DNA of 62,000 nucleotides from NCBI GenBank assembly GCA_905221605.1, contig CAJNDS010002756.1, forward strand, positions 1 to 62,000, in the 5' to 3' direction. The notes beneath the pieces were generated by a model. It made no database searches. It was not told where the DNA came from and saw only the letters and a list, made by a program, of their open reading frames with translations. The translations under genes and the position numbers were made by a program. Origin of the DNA: Symbiodinium natans. Taxonomy: Eukaryota > Sar > Dinophyceae > Suessiales > Symbiodiniaceae. Shown here in pieces: positions 28,426-41,394 of the stretch (position 1 is the stretch's first letter; every line of letters starts with the position of its first letter).

Positions 28426-30500
28426 TGCAGACAAACTCTTCTCCTCCCGCTCCTGACTTGCTTCCTGCCTCACCTCTTCCACTCTTTGCTCTGGTTCCCA
28501 ATTATTGTTTTGTCAAAGTGGTGGAAGGGAGGTGCTCTTAACACTTAAAAAGGGATAGTGGAAGGGTGGTAAAACAACAAGATTTCATGTGTGATTTTTG
28601 CATCCAGAAGAGATACAAGGTTTAAGTCGGAGTGAGCAGGACAAATCCAGTCACATGGCAAGGGAGAGCGACTTAGGAAAGCATTTCTGCTTCGGCTGCC
28701 CGAGGCCAGATAGTCACACATCAAGATATTTGTTAATGTTAAGAGAAAGAAGAACTTTCATTTGTCTGTGGAAAGGTGGTTGTTTGTCTCTGGGTAAGAA
28801 TGGCTATCGAGAACCTCTTGTTCTTCTGAAAAACAGAAACTAGTTCATCTCCATTAAAATAGGAAGGGCTACTTCTTTCTAAGAATAATAGACGGAGATT
28901 CGTTTTCATAACAAGAAAAGAGAAGCTGTCCCATTTAGGAAGGAGGAGGTTTTTCTGTTCTTACAAAACATAGAACATTCTGATAAACAAATACATTATA
29001 GCATTATATATTCGCCGAGAAGGGAACCTCTCTCTCAGTCCGTTCTGGAAAAGGGAGAGAATGAGAGGAAAAGAGAAGAAAAACAAAAGAGGGAGAGGTG
29101 GAGTCTTAGACCTTTAGTGGGTGGAAGGTTTATTGGTATTTGAGTTTTATTGGGAAAGCAAGGCAAAACCTCACATTGCACCTAAAGGTCCATGCCACCC
29201 AGTTCCTAAACATTTTGGTATATAAACCTCTATTTCCTCTCTAGTTCAAAAGGAATGCCTCTATAGTTTAAGGCAGGCCACTATTTCCTTTTCTCTGCTT
29301 GAGTCTTCTTTTGGCCGATTTTCCTAGGAAAACCTCAATTTCCTCTTTTCTTCAAAAGGGAAACCTCTCTATTTCAAGAGGAAAACCTCTACTTTTTTGC
29401 GATTTGAAGAGGAAAAATCTCTTGTATCTGGAAGCCACTCTTTTCTCCATATTTCAACTAATTCCTCTATATATATATATGTATATATATGCTACCCCCC
29501 CCCCCCCCTGGGTTATCCCGCTTTTTGTGGTTATCCACGCATTTTGTGGTTGCAGCATTTGTGGGGCGAGCCAATTAAATCGTTCACGGGGCCGCGGTGA
29601 CCCCGAACTGCCACCCCCCCCCCCCCCCCCCCCCCCCCAATAACCCAATCCTCTACATAACGTAAATGTATGCAATCCTTGAGATGTTGAGTCCTTTCCA
29701 TCTGTCCAAACACTGGGCACAGCGACCTCCTCCCCTCCCTTCCGCTCCGCTGCGCTCCCTGGCTTTTGTAAATGCTTTTTCTTTTCAGGGCTTGTCTCTA
29801 AAACCCTTTCGGTAAAGGTTTAAGTCTTATAAAAAGAGACGCCCCGAAACCCTATAGGGTTTAAGGCTTAAAGCCGATAGGATTTAGGGTTAAACCTGAA
29901 ACCGGAACCTTTAGATCCATAGGGTTTCAAGGTTAAGCAATTACACCTAAACCCTTAACCTTTAAATCCTATAGGGTTAATCGGTTTCGGTCTTTAGAGA
30001 CATAATTCATATAATCAAATTACGGGTCAACTAAATTAAGGATTTCAGTCTTGATAGTTCAATGTCATTACTTGAACATGAAATATTTTTGAGTTGTTGG
30101 GAAACCTGACTGAATTACTTCATTTAAGCAACAATTACATTAATTCAACTATATATTTTTGAAAAGGGCGTTACTTCATTTATATAGTGAGTTTCATTTC
30201 ATGGGATTACATTAATTAAGGGTTAATTAGATTCATGTGAATGAATTAAATTATTATCCCTCTAAAATAGTTTAATTGACGTACTTGGCACTTGACACTA
30301 AATAATACATGGGACGCATGAGTGTCCCAGCAGCTGTCCTTCATTGCTCATCAGTTCATAATCTGTTTGTTGTAAGTCATGCTTATTGGGGAATGTCTTC
30401 AGTCTTGCTTTAAGCTTTGCTTATATACTACCGGGTGATGTTATTCTATTTAAGTAGGACACACCTTCTAGAGTCTTGGTCTTATAAGCTTGCTTTGCTT
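28426..30500. other. AT-rich gene-free interval
   Basis: I see no coding sequence. It contains AAACCTCTATTTCC-like scattered repeats (29220-29440), a TATATATA tract (29467-29490), C-runs at 29495-29508 and 29614-29638 and degenerate CCTATAGGGTTTAA telomere-like text at 29790-29990. Confidence 0.6.
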
Positions 30501-30554
30501 ATTGGGGGGGGGGGGGTGTTCGTTTATTCCCCACATCTTTGTGTGGGGTTCTTA

Positions 30555-31215
30555 CTTTTGGGGCTGTCCCGCCTCCTCCTCCTCCTCCTTCGCCTCCTTC
30601 GCCTCCCCCCTCCCTCCCTCCCTCCCTCCCTCCTCCTCCCTCCTCCTCCTCTCCACCAACGCACCACACACCGTGTTACCACTGCACCAAGGCATGTCAC
30701 ACCATGACTGACATATATAGACACCACAACGTGCCGCACGCACACACACACACACCATGACTGACCACCAAGGCACCACACACCATGTTGCCACTGCACC
30801 AAGGCACCACACACTATGGTGAGCGAGTGAGTGAGTGAGTGCGTAAGTGTGAGTGAGTGAGTGAGTGAGTGAGTGAGTTGAGTGCGGGCTGTGTCCTTCG
30901 CCGCAGTTTTGCTTGAGTGAGGTGACAGCGTCAGGGCAGAGATCCAGCATGTCGTCAGCGAGCTGGGTGGCCCTGGACCGGTGCCGCGCGCGCCTTCGGG
31001 AACGTTGGCAGGCGCGACATTCAAGGGGCCCTACACCTGTGAAACGTTGGTGCGACAGAGGTGTCATTTGCGCTGGCCGGCGCAGCATTTAGGGGCCCTG
31101 GACCGGTGCCGCGCGCGCCTTCAGGAACGTTGGCAGGCGCGACAAAGGCGGCGTTTGCGCTGGCAGGCGCGGCATTTATGGGCCTGGGACGGGTGCCGCG
31201 CGCGCCGTTCGTCTT
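30555..31215. repeat. CCT-rich, GAGT and GC-rich minisatellites
   Basis: CCTCCT/CCCT-rich sequence at 30565-30655, (GAGT)n at about 30822-30882, then three ~110-bp copies of a GGCCCTGGACCGGTGCCGCG unit with GGCAGGCGCGACA between 30968 and 31210. The last encode Ala/Gly-rich repeats on the plus strand (FALAGAAF), but I see no gene frame. Confidence 0.65.
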
Positions 31216-31599
31216 CTCCTCTTCGCCTGTTCCCCTCCTCTTTCCCAGGGATGCAGTAAGACTTTTTTGGGATTCGACAAAAACTAATTCAATTCAACAA
31301 AAAAGAAACTAAAGGACCCTCCTCGTCCCCGCTTCCCCGCCTCTTCCCTGGGTTTAGGCTCCTGTTCCCCTCCTCTTCACTTCTTATCCTCCTCTTCCCG
31401 GGAAGACGTGAAGAGCAGGGGAAGAGGAGATTGTTTAGCTTCATTATTGGTGTTTTAAACCGTTTTCTGTGTTTATCAGAATTGTTTTAGAAACCCAAAC
31501 CCGTGGGAAGAGGAAGAGGAGATGTGTTTGGCTTTTGGGTTTTGTATATTTTTCCAAAACTCAAAAAGTCCTAAACCCCTGGAAACAGAAGGGGAAAAG

Positions 31600-32345
31600 G
31601 ACACAAAACCTCAAACGATGAAGGCCCCAAGAGGCAGTCTTTAGGATGTGTAGATTTTGTGACTCAAACATTCTACAGATTCCAAAAAGTGAAGGCCTCA
31701 GCAAGGCGGCTGTTGAATTTTTTTGTTAGGAGTTTATGTGTGTTTTTTTAACAATTCATTCTACAGATTCCAAAAAGTGAAGGCCTCAGCAAGGCGGCTG
31801 TTGAATTTTTTTGTTAGGAGTTTATGTGTGTTTTTTTAACAATTCGAAGATATCGAAGAAATGAAGGCCTCAGGAAGGTGGCTTTTAGTATTTTAAGAAT
31901 TTTGGTGAAATGAGGACTTTTTCAAAACTCTAAAACTCCTCAAAAAGTTGATGGCCTTAGGAAGGCGGTGGAGCCCCATAACTCTTCAAAATTGAAAGAA
32001 TGAAGGCCTCAAGAGGCGGCTTCAAGATTTTAAGGGCTGGTAGGATCTGAGAATAAAAAATAAAATGCCACAAAAAAATGTAAAACTGCTCAAAAGCAGG
32101 CCTTAGGAAGTCTGTTTTTAGGAATTTAGAATTGTTTAAGGGCTATTTTTAACAAGTCCAAAAGATTTGAAAAACCCTTAAACATGAAGGCCTCGGGAAG
32201 GCGCTTCTTGTGAGTTCTAAGATTTCTGTAATAATTGAAAGTTTGAATAATCACAAAAACTCAAAACATCTTTAAAAATGAAGGCCTCAAGAGGCGGCCT
32301 TGACTACTTTAATTCAAAAAATCTCCAAGGTGAAGGGCTCAGGAA
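31600..32345. repeat. ~100-bp AT-rich array with GAAGGCCTCAGGAAGGCGGC core
   Basis: Eight or nine diverged units share a GAAGGCCTCA-(G)GAAGGCGGCTT core in AT-rich sequence. Within it 31669-31756 is duplicated exactly in tandem at 31757-31844 (88-bp offset). Non-coding. Confidence 0.75.
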
Positions 32346-33004
32346 GGTGGGCTTTAGGATTTTTAGATCTTTTGACGATATATATATATATATATACATA
32401 CAAGCGGTTAACAACCCAAAAGACTAAATACAATCCTAAACAATGAAGGCATCAAGAGATCATGATGGCTATCTGCAAGTCCATACTATCACAATGCAGC
32501 ACACCGGATAGTATAGCCAATACTTTTTTTACTATACATGACAATATCCCAAATTCCATTTCCTGGTATCTTCCTTCGGGGGCAAAGCATCAAGAAGGAC
32601 ATGGAGATTCCAAGAGCGCCTGATTGAGTTCCAGTTCCAAGTCCGCGCTGTTTGAGACTTCGGCCAGAACCAGCTCTGGATCGTCCTGGCACATGGAGCA
32701 AGCCTGGGCCTAGGGGAAGAGTCTGTGCCTTTTGGGGGGCCTACCAGTACTGTAAGAAACTCTCCCCTGAACTTTTCCCCCCCAACCCACCCCCAAAAGA
32801 AAACAGATACTCCAGAATGTGGACTGAATGTCCTCCGAGCAATCTGCGCTCCCATTCCTCTCCTCAAGATCACGTGCACGCGAGTGCAGGGCACTGGAAG
32901 CCGAAAGCGCTGCTTACTAGTCTAAACGTCATACGTCAATGAAGCAGCTACAAGAGCTGCGCAGCTACAAGAGCTGCTACCACCACAAAATTCTTGAGAC
33001 AGGG

Positions 33005-33140
33005 CACCACCTGAAAGAATTCCGGTGGGACTCCTAGCTTTGTTGCGATGGGAGTAATGGTGTTCACACTGTCCCGGATCAACGTGAGGTTTCGGCCGAA
33101 CTGAGCGCACAACACAAAATCCAGGCTCCGCATGACCATG
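33005..33140 (-). CDS. Candidate orphan exon, unassigned
   Basis: The minus strand reads MVMRSLDFVLCAQFGRNLTL, then RDSVNTITPIATKLGVPPEF, with protein-like composition in an otherwise gene-poor interval. It could be a lone exon or a gene fragment. Flanking exons and clear splice sites were not found. Confidence 0.3.
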
Positions 33141-34229
33141 ACCGTCAGGCTCTTCCAAAGGCCATTGTAGCGTGTGCCTGTGCAACATCTCCCATTTTAT
33201 CGTCGGTCTCAGACTAGGGACGAGATATTGCTCATGTCAGCACCGTAAACCTAAACCCTGAGACTTGGGCCAGCGAGAGTTTACGACATGCGGGTTTCGA
33301 GGTTGAACATTGGTTGGATGGGTTTTGGGTTTAGGGCTTAAGGTTTAGGGTGGGTTGGGGTTTGGGAGAAGCATTATTTGACTCTGGGCGTCCAACAAGC
33401 TCCAAAAAAAGCCGACAGTCGCAACTGGAGGTGATCGAGCAAACCCGTAGCCCTCCAAAAATAGGCCTAGGGCTGGAAGCAGGTCGACATGACCGTGTTT
33501 AAACCCAACGTAGGTTTTACATCTACATAACAATATACTTGAGGCCCAGTGGAACCCTAAACCCTAGAAACCCAATCGCCTCCGCTCCAGCCAGCCACAA
33601 GAAAAAGAACAAGCAGCGGCAGCTGCTTGGAGGTTCATGGGTAGCTATCATGGGCTTAAAAGTCTACAGTATGGAATGTTATGTACCCACGAACCTCCAA
33701 GTACCCCTCACAACGCTCCCACACTGCCCGTAACCTACATATGGCATCTGACGCAAAAAGCATTCTAGAACGCGAACTTTCAGTAAAGACGTGTCCACAA
33801 GTGACCCACTTTTTTGTGCAGACTTCTGTCACAGTCTCTATTCATGGCCTTAGGATGGGTTGCGGAGTGGGCGGTGACAGTTCCTTCGAGATGCGCACAG
33901 GCCAAAGTCATTGATATTTGATATGTTCAGCATTTCTGCTTTGCACATAGCATGACTCATGACATAAAAAGGCTTGACACTTCCGAAGGGACGATCAAGA
34001 GGTCACCAAGGTACTAGGTACGCTCAGAATTTTCGGCCCCAAACTTTATCAATGTCTCTTGAACAAGAGAAGCTTGCAGCTGCTTTTCAAGCATGGACCA
34101 GATTCGCTTTGTCTTTCGCGCTTCGCAAAACCTTGGGGGACTTTGAGCGGGGAAACCAGGTGACCTAAACAGCATGGACCCACCAGGCTAGGGTTGCGCC
34201 TTCAGCTTCGCGACCGCAAGAAGAAAGCA

Positions 34230-34282
34230 TTGCCTTAGTGTAGGGTTTTGGGTTTTAGGGTTTTAGGGCTTTAGGGTTTAGG
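34230..34282. repeat. Interstitial telomere-like repeat (TTTAGGG)n
   Basis: Five TTTTAGGG/TTTAGGG-type units. Confidence 0.7.
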
Positions 34283-34389
34283 GGGATCAGAGCAATAGAC
34301 AGAAACTGGACAGAATTAACAGTCGCATCTTGAAACCAACTTTGGATAAAACTGTGGTGTCCCAAAGGCCAACCTAGGTGCTTCCCCGG

Positions 34390-34615
34390 CACGGGCGAGA
34401 TCATATGCCAAGACATCCCCGCCCCCATCTCCGATGAGACGCACTGCTTCATCGACCACATCTTCGTGGTTGCACATGTGATGGCCTTTCCTAGAGCAAA
34501 AGAACGTTTAAACGAGGACCCTAATTCCTGTGTTGCCTTGATGTGAATATCCGCCCCTACAGCCTCCTGTGTTTCGAGTATCCAGGAGGCACGCCCGTCA
34601 TCGCCCGTCAGCCCT
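34390..34615 (-). CDS. Candidate orphan exon pair, unassigned
   Basis: Two minus-strand frames look protein-like: DGRASWILETQEAVGADIHI followed by KATQELGSSFKR (about 34600-34490), then NHEDVVDEAVRLIGDGGGDV followed by LAYDLARAGEAPRL (about 34460-34340) in another frame. An intron or frameshift between them is likely. No family is recognised. Confidence 0.3.
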
Positions 34616-34664
34616 GTCAAAGTCAGTAAACAAAGAGAGCAACCTTTGCAGTCCTTTGAGGCGT

Positions 34665-34985
34665 TTTATGGTAAGAGTGTTTTTTTGTTGTGGAGGCTTT
34701 TTTTTGCTGTGGAGGCCAGGCGCTTTTTTTGCTGTGGAGGCTGGGAGAATTTTTCTGTTTTGCTGTGGAGTTCGTTCTTTGTGCTGTGGCGACCGGGCTT
34801 GGGCGCGTTCTCTTTTGGCCGTGGAGACCGGGCGCGTTTTGTTGCTGTGGAGGCTCGGCGCGTTTTTGTTTGCTGTGGCGACCGGGCTTGCGGATGCCGA
34901 GCTTGTTTCTCTGGGTTGCCTTAACCAAAAAAGGCCTCCACAGCAAAACAAGACGGGCGCGTGTTTTTGTTGCGGAGGTCGGGCT
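34665..34985. repeat. GCTGTGGAGGC-based minisatellite
   Basis: About ten units of TTTTGCTGTGGAGGCCGGGC with variable T-runs precede the assembly gap. Open frames across it are periodic artefacts. Confidence 0.7.
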
Positions 34986-35013
34986 TGTTTAATGGGTCGC
35001 CTTACCAAAAAAA

Positions 35014-35113
35014 NNNNNNNNNNNNNNNNNNNNNNNNNNNNNNNNNNNNNNNNNNNNNNNNNNNNNNNNNNNNNNNNNNNNNNNNNNNNNNNNNNNNNNN
35101 NNNNNNNNNNNNN
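35014..35113. other. Assembly gap (100 N)
   Basis: Exactly 100 N, the usual placeholder for a gap of unknown size. It separates a T/A-rich minisatellite from a CA microsatellite, so order and distance across it rest on scaffolding. Confidence 0.98.
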
Positions 35114-35309
<196 letters not shown>

Positions 35310-35654
35310 ACACGAACAGTATTTATCCGGCCCACACAACATAAGCATCATTTATCTGGCTGCGCTGGTGGAAAGTCACAAGACGCAAGCTCATGCTCAG
35401 CATGAGGTCACCCCAACGCCGCTGCACATGTCAGACCGAGCCTACAAGCCACAACGACATAGCACTTGGGCACCAGGCAGACCAGGCATCACGAAACTTT
35501 CGCGCCACTGTTTTGTCTGCAAAAGCACACGGGACAGGACGTCAGCCAGCAAAACCTCGGGACGCGCAAATTCCGGAGCGGCGCGCGAAAACCGCGAAAA
35601 CCAATCACAGAACGCGTGTGTGGGGATTTCTGGGCGGCGGGGGATCGCGCGAGA

Positions 35655-35862
35655 GCCGGGGAGAGTCGGGGGAGAGCCGGAGGCGGGGAGAGTCGGGGAG
35701 AGTCGGGGAGAGTCGGGGAGAGTCGGGGCGCGGGGGGGGGTGAAGAGGTGATTAGAAAGGAGGCAAGGGCCGGAGAGTCGGGGAGAGTCGGGGAGAGTCG
35801 GGGAGAGTCGGGGAGAGTCGGGGAGAGTCGGGGAGAGTCGGGGAGAGTCGGGGAGAGTCGGG
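35655..35862. repeat. 10-bp minisatellite (GGGAGAGTCG)n
   Basis: Two blocks (about 35660-35735 and 35770-35862) of the decamer GGGAGAGTCG, broken by a 35-bp G-rich insert. Confidence 0.9.
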
Positions 35863-36559
35863 GGCGGGGGCCGGGCGTGGGGGCCGTGCATCTGGAAATT
35901 TCGCTGGAGACTGCTCTGGTGGCCCTGGGCTGGTTTGGCGGGATTTTGGCCACAAAACAAGATTTTTTTGAATTTTCTGCGAAAATACAAATCTGCTGAC
36001 GCAAATGACGCAAAGGCATTTCGCGCCACCACGCCGGCCGCTCTGCGTAACACAAAAAAATCTAAACCCGCGGCCCCCCCAGCCTGTGCCTGTGACTGGC
36101 AGCGCTGATTTCAACCCAACCCGGGGAACCCCGTCGAGGTCTGAAGCGCGAGGGCTTAAACGAAAACAGAGCGCAGGAGGGGAGTAGGGATTACCACCCC
36201 TTGCAGTGGTGCAGCGCAGACAGGATGAATGAGGTTTATAATGGACAGACACACGCAATGAGATAGGACGACGAGTGATCAGCTCAGGCAACTGCACAAG
36301 TCTGCAGGGCCCACAAGCCAACAACATTCAAAGCAACATCAGTCTGCCTTCAAAAAAACATCTTGCCAACATCAGAGCGGCAGCAACGCTGCGTAAATTT
36401 GTTACTGGCCATATCCCCTCTAATCCGGACATCCCAAGAACTGCCAACCCTCCTCGGTGAAATTTTCTAAGCTTGCTTTGATGTTTTTAAAGTTGCGGTG
36501 TTAGGGTTTAAGCTGGGGTTGGGGGTAGCCTCGGCCCTTTTCGATTCGGGCCTTCGGCG

Positions 36560-37100
36560 CGTCAGGACCCGTAGAGGCCCTTTTTTATTTGAAGGTCAGG
36601 GAAACCCTTGCGCGTGCTTTCTTTTTGGGCCGCAAGCTTTTTGGTGGCTCTTGGGGCCTTTTTGGGGGCTTCCTGGGGGCTTTCCTGGCCGTAAAATGAA
36701 GGGGTGCCCAAAACCATCGATTTCAGTACCAAAAAATCGCGTTTTTGATTGCGGGTACGGGCATCCCGGGGCCCCCCTTCTTTTAGGGGGCCTTTTGAAG
36801 CCTTTTCAAGCCTTTTGGTGGCTCTTGGGGTGTCTCGGGGCTTGCTGGGGCTTGCTGGGGCTTTCCTGGCCCTTTTGGAGCAAAATGCAGGGGTGCCCAA
36901 AACCATCGTTCTCAGGACCAAAATCGCATTTTTCATTGTGGGCACGGGCAAATCCTGGAGCCCCCTCCTTTACTTGGTGGCTCTTGGGGGCCTTGTGGGG
37001 CAAATGGAGGGGTTCCCAAAACCATCGATTTCAGTACTAAAAAATAGCTTTTTTCGTTGCGGGCACGGGCAAATCCTGGGGTTTTTTCTGTCTTTTTGAA
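36560..37100. repeat. ~160-180-bp G/T-rich repeat units
   Basis: Three units share AAAACCATCG-TTTCAGTACC, TTTTTGATTGCGGGCACGGG and GGTGGCTCTTGGGG blocks. Both strands are open for long stretches, but the translations are repeat-driven and not convincing. Confidence 0.6.
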
Positions 37101-37594
37101 GATTTTGGGTTGAGCTTTTAGGGCGGCGTCAGGGTCTTGGCTGCGGCCGCGCAAAGTCTGCCAGACCTGCCAGGCGCCAGGCCTTGAGGCCCTGGAGGGG
37201 GGGGGGGCTTGAAAACCCCTCAAAAAACCGCGTTTTGCTCCAAAAATCACGAAATTGAGCAACCAGCCTACCTGGACCCCCTCGCCAGCCTCCTGGTCCA
37301 GGAATCCAGCCACCAGGGGCCAGGGGGGCCGGCCCGGGGGGGGGGGGGGGCCGGCAAACCCTGAACCTATACTTTGGCCAAGCTACGCCAAAAAAAAGGT
37401 GGTCTGGGTGCCGGCCATCACGTTGTCGTAAAAAAGGCCGATGTCCGTTGGCCTGTCCAGGACAGACGGTGAGGCTTAACCCTCACCTTTCCGTTTCTCT
37501 TTTCGCTTGGGCGCTCGGGCTGTAAGGCCCTCGGCCGAGCGTTCGGGGTCTGTCGCTCGACGGAAGCGACCCCTCACTTAGTTTAGGGTTTAGG

Positions 37595-38470
37595 GCCTTT
37601 TTCCTTCCTTCCTTCCTTCTTTCCTTCCTTCCCTCCTTCCTTCCTTCCTGCCTTCCTTCCTTTGGTCCTTCCTTCCTTCCTTCCTTTCTTCCTGTCTTTC
37701 TTTCCTTCTTTCCTTCTTTCCTTCTAAAACCTACAAGAAATAACGCGCTTTCCTATGAAAATACAGAGGGAATTACGGCTTTTCGTACGAAAAACCACGA
37801 AAATGCATCAAATCCTTTAAAAAATATAGAGGGAATGGTGGTTTTCGTAGGAAAAACCAAGAAAATCGACAAAAAAAAACAAAAAATATGCCCTCCCCTC
37901 AAAACGCTTGGAAACTTTACGGGTGTTTAGGGGCCTCGAGAAACTTAGAAACTTTAGGTGAGTTTAAGGGCCTCAGATTGCTCAGAGACGTTAAGGGAGT
38001 TTAGGGGCCTCAAGAAACCGAGAAACTTTAAGAGGGTTCAGGGGCGTCAAAACACTTCGAGACTTTAAGGGAGTTTAGGGGCCTCAAAACGCTTAAAGAC
38101 TAGGGGCATCAGGGAACTTAGAAGCTTTGCGTGAGTTTATGGGCCTCAAAACACTCATTAGAGAGATCAAGGACGTTTAGGGGCCTCAAAGCGCCTAGAG
38201 ACTTCAATGAAGTTTAGGAGCTTCAAGAAACTTAGCAACTTTAAGTTAGTTAAGGGGCCTCAGATTGCTTCCTTCCTTCCTTCCTTCCTTCCTTCCTTCC
38301 TTCCTTCCTTCCTTCCTTCCTTCCTTCCTTCCTTCCTTCCTTCCTTCCTTCCTTCCTTCCTTCCCTCCTTCCCCTTCCTGCCTTCCTTCCTTCCTCCCTT
38401 CCTTCCTTCTTGCCCTCCCTCCTTCCTTCCTTCCTTCCTTCCTGCCTTCCGTCCCTCCCTTCCTCCTCCC
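37595..38470. repeat. (CCTT)n microsatellites flanking a ~50-bp array
   Basis: CCTT-rich runs at 37597-37725 and 38268-38470 enclose eight diverged copies (about 37910-38265) of GGGCCTCAAGAAACTTAGAA with ACTTTAAGGGAGTTTA. Confidence 0.8.
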
Positions 38471-38854
38471 TTCCCTCTTGTCCTCCTATCTGAAAAGGAA
38501 AGTTGATTTTGATTGGAAAAAAGTTTTTTTGATTGGAAAAAGTTTTTTCTTGATTGGAAAAAAGTTTTTTTTTGATTGGCATCCCGAGGGTCACCGTGTA
38601 GTGAACCAGAGCAAATTCGTTTTTTTTTATGTTTTTTTCATGTGCTTGTTGAAACTATATAGGAGCCTTGATGGGATTTATGTCCGACCCGAGTGAATCA
38701 CCACAACCCTCATTTTAAAACATGGCCGGAAATGAATCAATACACGGCTCATTAATCGCCTAGACTGATTCGTTTTCCAACCCTAAAATGAATAAACACT
38801 GGGCATCTTAAGGCGCCTGGACTGATTCATGCCCCCCCCCCCCAGTTGTTTTGG

Positions 38855-39350
38855 ACAAGTATCATATATGTGCCTGTGAGTCTTGCGGACAAATTGAAAA
38901 TGAGCATTATCCTGAGAAATCACAACCATGTTGGGAGACCTGTGGGAAACATTGAGAATGAAAAGCAAAATACTAGCCTGCTGGAAGGTCTCAGGAAGTA
39001 GTGAAAGGATATTTGCTCACAGTATTCTCGCGTCACCACACCCCCCTAAACCTAGGTCTCGTATACTTTTTGAGCTCACAGTATTATCGCGTCCCCTAAA
39101 CCTAGGTTTCGTATACTTTTTGTAGTAAGGATGCGATACGCAGTTGCTTTCGACGAGACTCGTATGACCTTATGTGCTTGTGAGTCTTGCGGATAATTTG
39201 AACATGAGCATTATCCTTAACCATGTTGGGAGACCTGTGGGAACCATTGAGAATGAACAGCAAGATAACTGCGAGCAACTACTAGCAGCCTGCTGGAAGG
39301 TCTCAGGAAATAGTGAAAGGATATTTGCTCACAGTATTCTCGCGCCCTCA
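38855..39350. repeat. Diverged ~180-bp tandem duplication
   Basis: Sequence at about 38865-39035 (TGTGAGTCTTGCGGACAA ... GGAAGGTCTCAGGAAGTAGT ... CACAGTATTCTCGCG) recurs at about 39170-39345 with small indels. There is no coding signal. Confidence 0.7.
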
Positions 39351-39559
39351 GGACTTGCAGTACATGATTTTATGTTTCGCATTACCCTATGCACTTGAAT
39401 ACTTCCTAACCTAGTCTTATGGTTCAAGGCTTACCAGCCTTCCTTCTCCATTATCTGTATTTGATACACAATACATATACCCTATATACATACATGATGT
39501 GGATACTCATTCTCCTTTCTCTTTGCAGTTCCACTGGAGGCAAACCCTACAAACATAGG

Positions 39560-40440
39560 CCATGACATGGGCGTAACCCTACGGGATTTAAAGTTTCAGG
39601 ATTTAAGCCTCAAACCCTATAGGGTTGTTAATTTCTAATCCTATAGGTAATGCTTAAACCTTAAACCCTAAAACCCCGTGAAGGTTTTGGAGATAAACCC
39701 GGAAAACCCTACACCTTTAAACCCGATAAGGTTTGATGGTTTAAAGACCTAAGACCTGGGCATGCATACCCTCAGCACCTTTGAACCCTATAGTGTTTTA
39801 GGGTTCTGACCCTAAAGGGTTTAGGGTTAAGGTTTGAATGCCTATACCATAAACCCTTAAGGTGCAAACTCAATGGCTTTAGGTTCTATGGTGTTAGGGT
39901 CAAGTTTAAAGGTTAAGGGTCTAGGTTTAATTGCCGGCATAGGTTTAGCAGCCTAAATCTTAAACACTAAACCTTTCAACCTTATGTAACCCTGTAGAGT
40001 TTGAAGGTTAAGGGTTTAGGCTTAATCACTTAACCATATATATATAGGGTTTCGAGGCTTCTCTTTAAAACCTTAAAACCTTAACCGAGAGGCTTTTAGA
40101 GAATACGCCTTAAATAAAACAGGGAGCGCAGCGGAGCGGAGGGGAGGGAGGGGGATGGTGCTTGCGATTCGTCTTTTGAAAGCATAAACTCTTCCAAAAC
40201 CTTAGGGGGACGTTTCTTGCGATTTGTCTTTTGGGAGCAACTCCGTAAAAGTTGAACAATGAACACTAAGCCCTAATAACTAAACCCTAAACCCTACACA
40301 CGAAGCCCTAAAGCTTAAACATGCTTAAACCCTAAGCAACAAATCTTGAACCCTGAACCCTAAACCTTAAACCCCAAACCAAAAACCCGTTTGGACCTTT
40401 GATTAGTTTATAAGGCTTAGGGTTCAGGGTTTAGGTTCTG
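39560..40440. repeat. Degenerate telomere-like sequence
   Basis: Dense mixture of CCCTAAA, CCTATAGGG and TTTAGGG words in both orientations, cleaner at 40260-40440. It resembles old, scrambled interstitial telomeric DNA. No gene is seen. Confidence 0.6.
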
Positions 40441-40724
40441 TAGAAGTTTATTCGAGAAAACATGCTACAACATATGACTTTTCTTCGTTTCTCACCAAAA
40501 AGGGTCGATAGCAAGTCTTTTACTTCCACTTGGACAGAGTGTTCAAGACTGTTTCGTCAAATAGTCCAAGGCTATTGAGTCAAATAGGATGAGGTTTATG
40601 ATCATATAGGATAGAGCCTATTTTATCAAATAAACGACATCATCTTACATAATTTACATAGTCTATTTTCGGAGAATAGGATAATAGTCAGGAAATTGTC
40701 TAAGCTTGGCTTAGAGGTTTTTTG

Positions 40725-41250
40725 AAAACAACGCAACGGAATTCGCGCGCACAGCGGGAGCATCGAAACGCAACGGAAGTCGCGCGAAACCACAGCGGGA
40801 GCATCGAAACGCAACGGAATTCGCGCGAAACCACAGCGGGAGCGTCGAAACGAAGGCCCGCGCCACCGCGCGCGCCGTTACGGCCCGCAACCTATAAGTG
40901 GCCCCCCAGAAGACGCTAGAAGAGGCTGGAGCAAGCCAGAAGAGGCCGGAATTCACGCGAAACCACAGCAGGAGCATCGAAACGCAACAATTCACGCGAA
41001 ACCACAGCGGGAGCGTCGAAACGAAGGCCCCGCCCCACCGCGTGCGCCGTTGCGGCCGGCAACCTAAGGCCCTCCCAGAAGAGGCCATAAAGGCCTGAAG
41101 AGGCCACGAGAGGCCGGAATTCACGCGAAACCACAGCGGGAGCATCGAAACGCAACGGAATTCGCGCTAAACCGCAGCGGGAGCATCGAAACGCATCGAA
41201 ACCAAGGCCCGGCCCCACCGCCGCGTGCACCGTTGCGGCCGGCAACCAAT
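40725..41250. repeat. GC-rich array (CGAAACCACAGCGGGAGCAT units)
   Basis: Seven or so copies of a ~42-bp unit (GCGAAACCACAGCGGGAGCA with TCGAAACGCAACGGAATTC) are grouped in three blocks, each ending in CCGCGTGCGCCGTTGCGGCC-like sequence. Non-coding. Confidence 0.75.
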
Positions 41251-41307
41251 TCCTTTACTCTGAACGCAAGGACCCCATTGTGCAAGCACTGTTTGGGGAA
41301 AAACCGT

Positions 41308-41330
41308 GGCGCGTAGATCCAGGCAGATTT
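41308..41330. repeat. Solitary copy of the hairpin arm seen at 15-16 kb
   Basis: GCGTAGATCCAGGCAGATTT occurs here without a nearby complementary arm, 25 kb from the hairpin array, which shows the arm is a dispersed repeat. Confidence 0.75.
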
Positions 41331-41394
41331 TACCCTTCACATTTTTTGAGACAACACCGAATCCCGGCGAAATGGGGGGAGGGGGATCCTAAAT

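Noticed and set aside
36498-37040. 180-codon plus-strand frame rich in Gly, Leu, Trp
   Set aside because: It follows the G/T-rich repeat period and is matched by an open frame on the other strand. No domain.
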